NCBI GenBank assembly: GCA_030068145.1
Contig: JAPJBO010000853.1
Span: forward strand, 35,171-99,170
DNA length: 64,000 nucleotides
Source: Diplonema papillatum
Taxonomy: Eukaryota; Euglenozoa; Diplonemea; Diplonemida; Diplonemidae
Direction: 5' to 3'
The notes beneath the pieces were generated by a model. That model worked only from the letters and a program-made list of their open reading frames with translations. It was not told where the DNA came from and ran no database searches. Below are positions 21,101-34,400 of the stretch, one piece after another. Numbering within the stretch: position 1 is the first letter of the stretch; the number at the start of each line of letters is the position of its first letter. Position numbers and translations under genes: made by a program.

Positions 21101-24100
21101 GGGAGGATGTGTCGATGTTGCCCGAGACTTGTTCTTCATTGGCACCGAAGGAGGCAACTCTGGTGTCGAGATGTGGGACTTCACCGACCCCCTTGACCCT
21201 CAGCACCTGCACTACATGAAGACGCAGTTCCGTGCCTTTGAGATGCTTCTCCGTGGGAACTACCTCTTCGTCGTTCAAGACGACACGTTGGAAGTCTTCG
21301 ACACATCCGACAACAAGAACCTGGCGTCGGTTGCTTCGTGTTGCGGACTGAACGGCCCGTCGATGTATGCCGTGGGGATTGCACAGTACGGGGACATGAT
21401 CTACACATCGGATCACGCGGGTGCTCTAGTTGTCGTCATCAATGCCACCGACCCCGAAAACCCGTTCTATGTTGGGCACCAAGACGCAAAAACGGGGGTC
21501 GGGGGTAAAGAAGGTATGGTCGCGGCCAAGCTGGGAGATGGTATTGTGCGTGTGTTCCAAGCGGATGACGGAGGTGGTCTGGTAGTGTTTTCTGACGAGC
21601 CTCCAGCACCAACGCCAGCACCCCAAACACCGATGCCTTCACCTGCGTCGACACCACCTGACTGCTCGGCTTTGTACATTCATGACTCAACAAGTGACGG
21701 CAAGACTTGTCCTGAAGGCGATACTCTCCAGTCTGAGCACATCATCGAAGCGTGCAGCGCCGTCTTGTGCGGGAAAGTGGACGTTTCATGGCCGGGGGTC
21801 GGGTTCAGTGGTCAAAGTGGAAAAGCGTATCGCAAAATCGGAGCTACCTGCGAATTCGGTGACTACTCCGGCTCCCTCGCTAACTACATCTGCGGACCGT
21901 CACCACCACACACAACGTACATGGAGGTGTACGACGACGGCTTCCTGCCTCCTTTCCAACGGGCTGCTGACTTGTGCATGCTCGGTGAGAAGAGAGATGA
22001 AGTTCTGGTTGCGACATCGAGCAAAATGGTGGTGTTAGAGATGAAGAGCAACGGGCGGTTCCAAACAGCGGGATCACTTGATGCGGTTTACATCGCAATC
22101 GTTCCGAGTGAGCTGCAGAAGGAAGTAGCATACGGACTGCGTAGCAACCGGCTTGACATCATCGACACGACAACCCACACTTTGCCGAAGATCGTGGCCT
22201 ATGTGTCCATGCCAAGTTCGAGGTGTGCAAACCTTGAACAGATGGCTATCGGCACAGGCCACATAGTCTTTGCGAGCTGCGACTCTGACGGCATCTTCGC
22301 AGTCGATGTCTCATCGAACACAGCGCCCAAATTGCTTGGAAGCAACAAGCCTGTCGCAAAGCCGACTTCAGGCTCTCCGAAAGGCTTGCTGATTGACGAG
22401 TCACGCCTCCTGTTGTTCGCCGTCACGATGGGTTCGACCGTCCACTTGTACAATGTCAGCAGTCCATCAGCACCCGTCGAGATCACGACCGCAAAGACTG
22501 GTGACAGAGCTTTCGAAATGGCACAGTCCGGGACCATTGTGTATGTTGCAGCAGATTCGCAGTTGGAGATCTTCCAAACGAACAACAACGGAAAAGTGAT
22601 CCTTGAGAAGGTGAGCTTCTGCTGTCAGTACGGGCCCGACATGTTCATTGTTGGTATTGACCACTTTAACGGCCTCATCTATGCATCAGACCACGGTGGC
22701 AATGGGTTCTTGGTTGTGATGAATGTGACGGACCCGCACAATCCGTACTACATCGGGCACAGGGACTTCCCGCCAGCTACTGGTGGTAGTGCACTGGGCA
22801 AAGAAGGCATTTTCGTGGCGACACTCAGCGATTTTGTCACGCGTGTGTTCGTTGCCGCTGATCACGGTGGTGTTGTTGTCTTCTCCGACACCCTTCCTGC
22901 TCCCACACCCGCGCCCTTCACTTACGCACCACCTGCACCGCCTCAACCATTGGACTGCAGCCACGTTGTCATTCAGGTAGCGAAACCCTTCCAGGATTGT
23001 CCGACTGGTCTGGTCCTGATGAACGACCATGTCATCAACATGTGCTCGTCGGTGTTGTGTCCTTCCCTTCCTGACGCTGGCGTTGCTAAGTTCGATGGTA
23101 TCGACAACTACGTCTTCAAGAACATTGCTAGTGCATGCAGCATTGAAAGAGACGATGTCAACACGCCATCGTATTCTGTATGCGGCAAAGCAGCCCCTCA
23201 CCTTGCATACTACCAGGTGCACAAAGACGACATTCTCGTCGATGGTGCCAAAGCAAAAGAAGTGTGCCTTCTCGGATCTGACAAGAACGACATTGCCGTT
23301 GCTACGGACAAAGCCATCACCATCATGCGTGCAGATGATTCACTTGGGTTTGCGCCTGTGGCGCACGTGTCAGGAAACTACATGGCGCTGTCACCTTCCG
23401 AAGCAGATGCCGATGTTCTCTTCGCCGTCAAGCCCAACGGGTTCTCCATTGTCAGCCTCTACCCTCCTTCTCAACCACTGGTCCTGAGTACTTTATCTAT
23501 TTCCAGTGGCGCGTGTCATGGTATGATTCAGTACCTGAAGGGATCGAGACACTACGTGTACGTCACTTGCCATGGCGAAGGTATCTTTGTCATTGATGTC
23601 GCTAACATTACGAACCCCGTGTTCTTCAACAACGGCGCAAAAGTGTTTACATCTGCTTCTGGGAATCCGAAGGGAGGGTGCATTGATGTCGCTCGGGACT
23701 TGTTCTTCATTGGCACAGAAGGCGGAAACTCCGGCATCGAGATGTGGGACTTCACCGACCCTCTCAATCCCCAGCACCTCTCTTACCAACGTACAGAACA
23801 CAGAGCGTTCGAAAGCATTATCCAGGATGCTTTCTTATACGTTGTTCAAGACGATACACTTGAAGTGTTTGATACAGCTGACAGGAAAAACCTGAAGTCT
23901 ATCAGCAGATGTTGTACAAACGCCCCTTCTTTGTACATGGTGGGAGTTGACTACTACGACAACATGATCTATGCATCGGATCACGGCAAAGGCATGGTTG
24001 TTGCCATCAACGTCACAGATCCTTACAACCCGTTCTATGTTGGTCACCAGGATGCACAGACTGGAGTAGGTGGAAAGGAAGGCGTTGTCGTCGGAATGCT

Positions 24101-27100
24101 CGGAGACGGCATTGTTCGTGTCTTCCAAGCAGATGATGGAGGTGGTCTGATTGTGTTCTCCGATGTGCCGCCTACGCCAACACCAGTTCCTTTAACACCG
24201 ATGCCTTCACCTCCGTTGACACCACCCGATTGTTCGGTTTTGTACATTCATGATTCAACGACTGATGGCAAAACATGCCTTGAAGGCGATGTGTTGATGA
24301 GTGAACACACCCTTGATGCATGCACTGCCACTATTTGTAGCTCCCTGCAGGTTTCGTGGGCGGGAGTAGGGTATGACGGACCCACTGGTCACTTGTTCAC
24401 TAAATCGGGTACGACGTGCTCCTTTATTTCGGACTCCACTGTCCCACAGTACTTTGCATGCGGATCAGCACCTCCACACACAACATATGTGGAAGTGTAT
24501 GACGAAGGATACTTGCCACCATTCCAACGAACAGCGGATACATGCATGCTGGGCGAGAAGAGAGATGAGGTCTTGGTTGCAACATCAAGCAAGTTGGTAG
24601 TTATGCAGATGAAGAGCAACGGACGACTGCAGACAGTTGGGTCACTTGATGCAGTTTACATTTCAATCGTTCCTAGTGAACTTCAGAAGGAAGTAGCATA
24701 CGGACTGCGTAGCAACAGGCTGGACATCATTGACACTTCAACAGTTTCGTTACCTAAGGTTGTTGGGTATGTGTCCATTCCAAGTTCGAGATGTGCAAAC
24801 CTTGAACAGCTGGCAATCGGAACAGGACACGTAGTGTACGCAAGTTGCGACTCTGACGGCATCTTCGCAGTTGATGTCTCATCGAACACTGTACCGAAGT
24901 TGCTTGGAAGCAACAAAAACGTTGCCAAGCCAAGTTCCGGTTCAGCGAAAGGTTTGCTGGTTGACGAGTCACGCCTTCTGTTGTTTGCAGTCACGATGGG
25001 CTCGACCGTCCATTTGTACAATGTCAGCAGTCCATCAGCACCGGTCGAGATCACGACTGCAAAGACTGATGACAGAGCTTTCGAAATGGCACAGTCTGGG
25101 ACTATTGTGTATGTTGCAGCAGATTCGCAGTTGGAGATCTTCCAAACTAACAACAACGGAAAAGTGATCCTTGAGAAGGTGAGCTTCTGCTGTCAGTACG
25201 GGCCTGGCATGTTCATTGTTGGTATTGACCACTTTAACGGCCTCATCTATGCATCAGACCACGGTGGCAATGGGTTCTTGGTTGTGATGAATGTGACGGA
25301 CCCGCACAATCCGTACTACATCGGGCACAGGGACTTCCCGCCAGCTACTGGTGGTAGTGCACTGGGCAAAGAAGGCATTTTCGTGGCGACACTCAGCGAT
25401 GATGTGACACGTGTGTTCATTGCAGCTGATCACGGTGGTCTTGTTGTTACTTCGGACACGTTGCCAGCTGCTACGCCGATTCCTGTGACCTACTCACCGC
25501 CGGCGCCACCTGCACCGCTTGATTGTTCTCATCTGATTGTGCAACCGAAGGTTCAGTACCAGCCATCTTGTCCTGAAGGCAAAGTGTTGATGAACGAGCA
25601 TGTCATCAACGGTTGTAGTGACAGCATTTGCTCGGAGTTGACCGATGGAGCCTTCACTGAATTCGACGGAGCTGCGAACAAGTACTTCAAGAAGAGTGGC
25701 ACGAGTTGCAGTGTTGTAACTGATGCAAGTGCCACAGTGTCTCACTCTGTGTGCGGAACCGCAGCCCCTCACATTTCGTATTACGAGGTTCACAAAGACG
25801 ATATTCTGAAGGACGGGTCCAAAGTGAGAGAAGTGTGTTTGCTTGGGTCCGACAAGAATGACGTTGCAGTTGCTACTGACAAAGCTGTCACCATTTTGCG
25901 CGCTGACGATTCTGTGGGGTTTGTGCCTGTGTCTCATCTTGATGGCAACTTCATGGCAGTTCAAGCGTCTCTCACCGATGCAGACGTCTTGTTCGGGTTG
26001 AAGCCGAACGGTTTCTCGATCATCAGCGTGTATCCCCCTTCTGCACCATCTACATTGGCCAGTGTGTCTATATCCAGCAACGCCTGCCACGGCATGATCC
26101 AGTATCTGAAAGGATTGAAGCACTACGTGTATGTGACATGCCACGGTGAAGGCATCTTTGTCATTGATGTCATCAACGACAAGCCAACCCTCTTCAACAA
26201 CGGCGCCAAAGTGTTCACATCTGCGTCAGGCAACCCGAAGGGAGGATGTGTTGATGTTTCCCGGGACTTGTTCTTCATTGGCACCGAAGGAGGCAACTCT
26301 GGTGTTGAGATGTGGGACTTCACCGACCCTCTCGACCCACAATACCTGCACTACATGAAGACGCAGTTCCGTGCCTTTGAGATGCTTCTCCGTGGCAACA
26401 ATCTCTTCGTTGTGCAAGACGACACGTTGGAAGTCTTCGACACATCAGACAACAAAAACCTGAAGTCGATCAGCCGGTGCTGTGACGACAGTGCTCCTTC
26501 CCTGTACATGGTGGGTGTTGACTACTACGACAACATGATCTATGCGTCGGACCACGCCAAGGGGATGGTTGTTGTCATCAACATCACGGACCCTTACAAC
26601 CCTTTCTATGTTGGTCACCAGGATGCACAGACTGGAGTAGGTGGGAAGGAAGGCATCGCAGTTGGAATGCTCGGAGATGGTATTGTTCGCGTGTTCCAAG
26701 CAGATGATGGAGGTGGTCTGATTGTGTTCTCCGATGTGCCGCCTGCACCAACACCAGTGCCTCAAACACCGATGCCTTCACCTCCGTTGACACCACCTGA
26801 CTGTTCCGCTGTGTACATTCATGACTCGACGACAGATGGCAAACTGTGTCTTGAAGGCGATGTGTTGATGAGTGAACACATTATTGATGCATGCACAAGC
26901 ACTGTTTGTTCATTGGTGGACGTCTCGTGGTCTGGTGCTAGTTTTGATGGAGCAAGCAACACCGTTTTCAAGAAGTCAGGATCAACCTGCACGTTTTCGT
27001 CAGACACTACGACACCACGGTACTACATCTGCGGTCCTTCGCCTCCGCACACAACATACGTGGAAGTGTATGACGAAGGATACTTGCCACCGTTCCAACG

Positions 27101-28474
27101 AACAGCTGATACATGCATGCTGGGCGAGAAGAGGGATGAAGTCCTGGTTGCAACATCGAGCAAGTTGGTAGTGATGCAGATGAAGAGCAACGGACGACTG
27201 CAGACAGTTGGTTCACTTGATGCAGTTTACATTGCAATAGTTCCGAGCGAGCTTCAGAAGGAAGTAGCATACGGACTGCGTAGCAACAGACTTGACATCA
27301 TTGACACGTCAACAGTTTCGTTACCTAAGGTTGTTGGGTATGTGTCCATGCCAAGTTCGAGATGTGCAAACCTTGAACAGATGACTATCGGAACAGGACA
27401 CGTAGTTTACGCTAGTTGCGACTCTGACGGCATCTTCGCAGTTGACGTCTCATCGAACACTGCCCCGAAGTTGCTCGGAAGCAACGTTGCAGTTGCCAAG
27501 CCTGCTTCAGGTTCCTCGAAAGGTTTGCTGGTTGACGAGTCACGTTTTCTGTTGTTTGCAGTCACGATGGGCTCGACCGTCCACTTGTACAATGTCAGCA
27601 GTCCATCAGCACCAGTCGAGATCACGACTGCAAAGACTGGTGACAGAGCTTTCGAAATGGCACAGTCTGGGACTATTGTGTATGTTGCAGCAGATTCGCA
27701 GTTGGAGATCTTCCAAACGAACAACAACGGAAAAGTGATCCTTGAGAAGGTGAGCTTCTGCTGTCAGTACGGGCCCGACATGTTCATTGTTGGTATTGAC
27801 CACTTTAACGGCCTCATCTATGCATCAGACCACGGCGGCAATGGTTTCTTGGTTGTGATGAATGTGACGGACCCGCACAATCCGTACTACATCGGGCACA
27901 GGGACTTCCCGCCAGCTACTGGTGGTAGTGCACTGGGCAAAGAAGGCATTTTCGTGGCGACACTCAGCGATGATGTGACACGTGTGTTCATTGCAGCTGA
28001 TCACGGTGGTCTTGTTGTTACTTCGGACACGTTGCCAGCTGCTACGCCGATTCCTGTGACCTACTCACCGCCGGCGCCACCTGCACCGCTTGATTGTTCT
28101 CATCTGATTGTGCAACCGAAGGTTCAATACCAGCCATCTTGTCCTGAAGGCAAAGTGTTGATGAACGAGCATGTCATCAACGGTTGTAGTGACAGCATTT
28201 GCTCGGAGTTGACCGATGGAGCCTTCGCTGAATTCGACGGAGCTGCGAACAAGTACTTCAAGAAGAGTGGCACGAGTTGCAGTGTTGTAACTGATGCAAG
28301 TGCCACAGTGTCTCACTCTGTGTGCGGAACAGCAGCCCCTCACATTTCGTATTACGAGGTTCACAAAGACGATATTCTGAAGGACGGGTCCAAAGTGAAA
28401 GAAGTGTGTTTGCTTGGTTCCGACAAGAATGACGTTGCAGTTGCTACTGACAAAGCTGTCACCATTTTGCGCGC
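15189..28474 (+). repeat. 13.3-kb direct repeat, copy 1 (partner 43564-56849)
   Basis: From start codon to 28474 this sequence is colinear with 43564-56849 at a constant offset of 28375 bp, with no net insertion or deletion. The first nine kilobases gave no difference that I noticed; I noted seven single-base differences in the last 4.2 kb (gene 1 positions 24278, 25475, 26006, 26894, 27464, 27638 and 28205). The 5' flanks of the two copies are unrelated, so the repeat begins essentially at the coding sequence. Confidence 0.9.
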
Positions 28475-31400
28475 TGACGATTCTGTGGGGTTTGTGCCTG
28501 TGTCTCATCTTGATGGCAACTTCATGGCAGTTCAAGCGTCTCTCACCGATGCAGACGTCTTGTTCGGGTTGAAGCCAAACGGTTTCTCGATCATCAGCGT
28601 GTATCCCCCTTCTGCACCATCTACATTGGCCAGTGTGTCTATATCCAGCAACGCCTGCCACGGCATGATCCAGTATCTGAAAGGATTGAAGCACTACGTG
28701 TATGTGACATGCCACGGTGAAGGCATCTTTGTCATTGATGTCATCAACGACAAGCCAACCCTCTTCAACAACGGCGCCAAAGTGTTCACATCTGCGTCAG
28801 GCAACCCGAAGGGAGGATGTGTTGATGTTTCCCGGGACTTGTTCTTCATTGGCACCGAAGGAGGCAACTCTGGTGTTGAGATGTGGGACTTCACCGACCC
28901 TCTCGACCCACAATACCTGCACTACATGAAGACGCAGTTCCGTGCCTTTGAGATGCTTCTCCGTGGCAACAATCTCTTCGTTGTGCAAGACGACACGTTG
29001 GAAGTCTTCGACACATCAGACAACAAAAACCTGAAGTCGATCAGCCGGTGCTGTGACGACAGTGCTCCTTCCCTGTACATGGTGGGTGTTGACTACTACG
29101 ACAACATGATCTATGCGTCGGACCACGCCAAGGGGATGGTTGTTGTCATCAACATCACGGACCCTTACAACCCTTTCTATGTTGGTCACCAGGATGCACA
29201 GACTGGAGTAGGTGGGAAGGAAGGCATCGCAGTTGGAATGCTCGGAGATGGTATTGTTCGCGTGTTCCAAGCAGATGATGGAGGTGGTCTGATTGTGTTC
29301 TCCGATGTGCCGCCTGCACCAACACCAGTGCCTCAAACACCGATGCCTTCACCTCCGTTGACACCACCTGACTGTTCCGCTGTGTACATTCATGACTCGA
29401 CGACAGATGGCAAACTGTGTCTTGAAGGCGATGTGTTGATGAGTGAACACATTATTGATGCATGCACAAGCACTGTTTGTTCATTGGTGGACGTCTCGTG
29501 GTCTGGTGCTAGTTTTGATGGAGCAAGCAACACCGTTTTCAAGAAGTCAGGATCAACCTGCACGTTTTCGTCAGACACTACGACACCACGGTACTACATC
29601 TGCGGTCCTTCGCCTCCGCACACAACATACGTGGAAGTGTATGACGAAGGATACTTGCCACCGTTCCAACGAACAGCTGATACATGCATGCTGGGCGAGA
29701 AGAGGGATGAAGTCCTGGTTGCAACATCGAGCAAGTTGGTAGTGATGCAGATGAAGAGCAACGGACGACTGCAGACAGTTGGTTCACTTGATGCAGTTTA
29801 CATTGCAATAGTTCCGAGCGAGCTTCAGAAGGAAGTAGCATACGGACTGCGTAGCAACAGACTTGACATCATTGACACGTCAACAGTTTCGTTACCTAAG
29901 GTTGTTGGGTATGTGTCCATGCCAAGTTCGAGATGTGCAAACCTTGAACAGATGACTATCGGAACAGGACACGTAGTTTACGCTAGTTGCGACTCTGACG
30001 GCATCTTCGCAGTTGACGTCTCATCGAACACTGCCCCTAAGTTGCTCGGAAGCAACGTTGCAGTTGCCAAGCCTGCTTCAGGTTCCTCGAAAGGTTTGCT
30101 GGTTGACGAGTCACGCCTTCTGTTGTTTGCAGTCACGATGGGCTCGACCGTCCACTTGTACAATGTCAGCAGTCCATCAGCACCAGTCGAGATCACGACT
30201 GCAAAGACTGGTGACAGAGCTTTCGAAATGGCACAGTCTGGGACTATTGTGTATGTTGCAGCGGATTCGCAGTTGGAGATCTTCCAAACGAACAACAACG
30301 GAAAAGTGATCCTTGAGAAGGTGAGCTTCTGCTGTCAGTACGGGCCTGGCATGTTCATTGTTGGTATTGACCACTTTAACGGCCTCATCTATGCATCAGA
30401 CCACGGTGGCAATGGGTTCTTGGTTGTGATGAATGTGACGGACCCGCACAATCCGTACTACATCGGGCACAGGGACTTCCCGCCAGCTACTGGTGGTAGT
30501 GCACTGGGCAAAGAAGGCATTTTCGTGGCGACACTCAGCGATGATGTGACACGTGTGTTCATTGCAGCTGATCACGGTGGTCTTGTTGTTACTTCGGACA
30601 CGTTGCCAGCTGCTACGCCGATTCCTGTGACCTACTCACCGCCGGCGCCACCTGCACCGCTTGATTGTTCTCATCTGATTGTGCAACCGAAGGTTCAATA
30701 CCAGCCATCTTGTCCTGAAGGCAAAGTGTTGATGAACGAGCATGTCATCAACGGTTGTAGTGACAGCATTTGCTCGGAGTTGACCGATGGAGCCTTCGCT
30801 GAATTCGACGGAGCTGCGAACAAGTACTTCAAGAAGAGTGGCACGAGTTGCAGTGTTGTAACTGATGCAAGTGCCACAGTGTCTCACTCTGTGTGCGGAA
30901 CAGCAGCCCCTCACATTTCGTATTACGAGGTTCACAAAGACGATATTCTGAAGGACGGGTCCAAAGTGAAAGAAGTGTGTTTGCTTGGTTCCGACAAGAA
31001 TGACGTTGCAGTTGCTACTGACAAAGCTGTCACCATTTTGCGCGCTGACGATTCTGTGGGGTTTGTGCCTGTGTCTCATCTTGATGGCAACTTCATGGCA
31101 GTTCAAGCGTCTCTCACCGATGCAGACGTCTTGTTCGGGTTGAAGCCAAACGGTTTCTCGATCATCAGCGTGTATCCCCCTTCTGCACCATCTACATTGG
31201 CCAGTGTGTCTATATCCAGCAACGCCTGCCATGGCATGATCCAGTATCTGAAAGGATTGAAGCACTACGTGTATGTGACATGCCACGGTGAAGGCATCTT
31301 TGTCATTGATGCCATCAACGACAAGCCCACCCTCTTCAACAACGGCGCCAAAGTGTTCACATCTGCGTCAGGCAACCCGAAGGGAGGATGTGTTGATGTT

Positions 31401-34400
31401 TTCCGGGACTTGTTCTTCATTGGCACCGAAGGAGGCAACTCTGGTGTTGAGATGTGGGACTTCACCGACCCTCTCGACCCACAGTACCTGCACTACATGA
31501 AGACGCAGTTCCGTGCCTTTGAGATGCTTCTCCGTGGCAACAATCTCTTCGTTGTGCAAGACGACACGTTGGAAGTCTTCGACACATCAGACAACAAAAA
31601 CCTGAAGTCGATCAGCCGGTGCTGTGACGACAGTGCTCCTTCCCTGTACATGGTGGGTGTTGACTACTACGACAACATGATCTATGCGTCGGACCACGCC
31701 AAGGGGATGGTTGTTGTCATCAACATCACGGACCCTTACAACCCTTTCTATGTTGGTCACCAGGATGCACAGACTGGAGTAGGTGGGAAGGAAGGCATCG
31801 CAGTTGGAATGCTCGGAGATGGTATTGTTCGCGTGTTCCAAGCAGATGATGGAGGTGGTCTGATTGTGTTCTCCGATGTGCCGCCTGCACCAACACCAGC
31901 CCCTTTAACACCGATGCCTTCACCTCCGTTGACACCACCTGACTGTTCCGCTGTGTACATTCATGACTCGACGACAGATGACAAACTGTGTCTTGAAGGC
32001 GATGTGTTGATGAGTGAACACATTATTGATGCATGTACAAGCACTGTTTGTTCATTGGTGGACGTCTCGTGGTCTGGTGCTAGTTTTGATGGAGCAAGCA
32101 ACACCGTTTTCAAGAAGTCAGGATCAACCTGCACGTTTTCGTCAGACACTACGACACCACGGTACTACATCTGCGGGCCATCTCCGCCGTATACTACGTA
32201 CATCGAGGTGTACAGCCACGTGTTTTTGCCTGCATTTTCCCGCAGTGTAGACGTGTGCATGTTGCAAGAGGATGGAGACCATGTTTTGGTCGCAACTTCT
32301 GAAGCAATGGTGGTAATGCAAAGGCGCACGAATGGTCTCCTGCAGAAGGTTGGAAGTTTGAATGCTTACTACATTGCAATCATCCCTTCGAAGTTTGAAG
32401 CTAATGTAGTTTACGGGTTGCGCGGAAACGGTTTAGACACGATTGATGTTGCAGTTCCTTCTAGACCGACGGTTCTCAGCTCAGCATCCATACCCAGCTC
32501 ACGTTGCGGCAATTTAGAACAAGTGCGCGCTGGATCTAAGATGATTGTTTTCGCTAGCTGTGCTGCCAGTGGACTTTTTGCTATCGACGTGTCAACGAAC
32601 ACGAAAGTAGAATTGCTGTCGAACGGCAACCCGATCGTCTCTGTGTCGTCGGAGATCAAAGGGATTTATGTAGATGCAGAACGTATGTTGTTGTTCGCTG
32701 TGACGTACGAACCGGGTGTTCATGTGTACAACATCAGCGTGCCCGATGCATCTGTCGAACTTGCTTTCTCCGTATTAGAAGGTAACGGATTTGAAGTTGT
32801 GGGGCAGGATACTGTTGTGTTCGTCGCGGCGGGTTCGAAACTGGAAGTCTTCCAGACTGCCGATTCTACAGGCAAAGTCGTACTGGACAAGATCAGCTGG
32901 TGCTGTCACTATGGACCCAGCATGTACATTGTTGGCCTCGACGTGTACAACGGCCTTGTCTACGCTTCTGACTACAACGGACGGCTTGTTGTGTTGAATG
33001 CAACTGTACCCGGAGAGCCGTATTACATTGGACACAGAGATCTGCCCACGGCATCCATTGGCAGCATTCGTGGAAAAGAAGGTGTCATCGTTGCTCGCAT
33101 GAGGGATGACGTGGTCCGAGTTTTCCTTGCGGCTGACGATGGAGGCCTGCTTGTGTTTTCGGACACCATGCCGGCACCTACACGAGCACCTTACACGTGG
33201 GCACCACCTGCACCACCAGAGCCGCTCGACTGCAGCCATCTTGTCGTTCAGTCTGTGATCCCATTCCAGAAGCCTTGCGCAGCAGGCAAAGTCCTTATGA
33301 ACAAGCATGTGATCGATCAGTGCAGCACCGACATTTGCGCTGCTTTGCCAGCCGGAGCTGTTGCTCAGTACGATGGCAGCGAGTCCTCGTTCTTCAAGAA
33401 GTCATCGTGCAAAGTCTCTACTGACACTAGCGCTTCTGCCACCCACTCTGTGTGTGGCACTGCAGCACCACACATTGCATACTATGAAGTCCACAAGGAA
33501 GATATCTTTCTGTCAGGATCAAGAGTGAAGGAAGTTTGCCTGCTTGGGTCTGATAAGAATGATGTTGCTGTGGCCACCGATAAAGCTCTCACGATTCTTC
33601 GTGCAGATGACTCGGTGGGATTCAAACCAGTCGCCCACCTCGATGGTAACTTCATGGCTGTAGAAGCATCGCAAGCTGATGCAGACCTATTGTTTTGCGT
33701 AAAGCCAAACGGGTTCTCGATTATCAGTCTGTATCCTCCGTCAGAGCCTGAAACCTTGGGCAGTGGGTCCATTTCAAGCAGCGCATGCCACGGCATGATC
33801 CAGTACCTGAAGGGATTGAAGCACTACGTTTACATAACATGCCATGGAGAAGGCATCTTTGTTGTTGATGCTGCTGATGCTAGAAATCCCGTTTTTTTCA
33901 ACAGCGGTGCTAAAGTGTTCACTTCAAAGTCTGGTAACCCGAAGGGGGGATGTGTAGATGCTGGTAGAGATCTGTTCTTCATTGGCACCGAAGGAGGCAA
34001 CTCTGGTGTTGAGATGTGGGACTTCACCGACCCCCTTGTTCCTCAGTACCTGCACTACATGAAGACGCAGTTCCGTGCCTTTGAGATGCTTCTCCGTGGC
34101 AACAATCTCTTCGTTGTGCAAGACGACACGTTGGAAGTCTTCGACACATCAGACAACAAAAACCTGAAGTCGATCAGCCGGTGCTGTGACGACAGTGCTC
34201 CTTCCCTGTACATGGTGGGTGTTGACTACTACGACAACATGATCTATGCATCGGACCACGCCAAGGGGATGGTTGTTGTCATCAACATCACGGATCCTTA
34301 CAACCCGTTCTACGTTGGTCACCAGGATGCACAGACTGGAGTAGGTGGGAAGGAAGGCATTGCAGTTGGAATGCTTGGGGATGGTATTGTTCGCGTGTTC

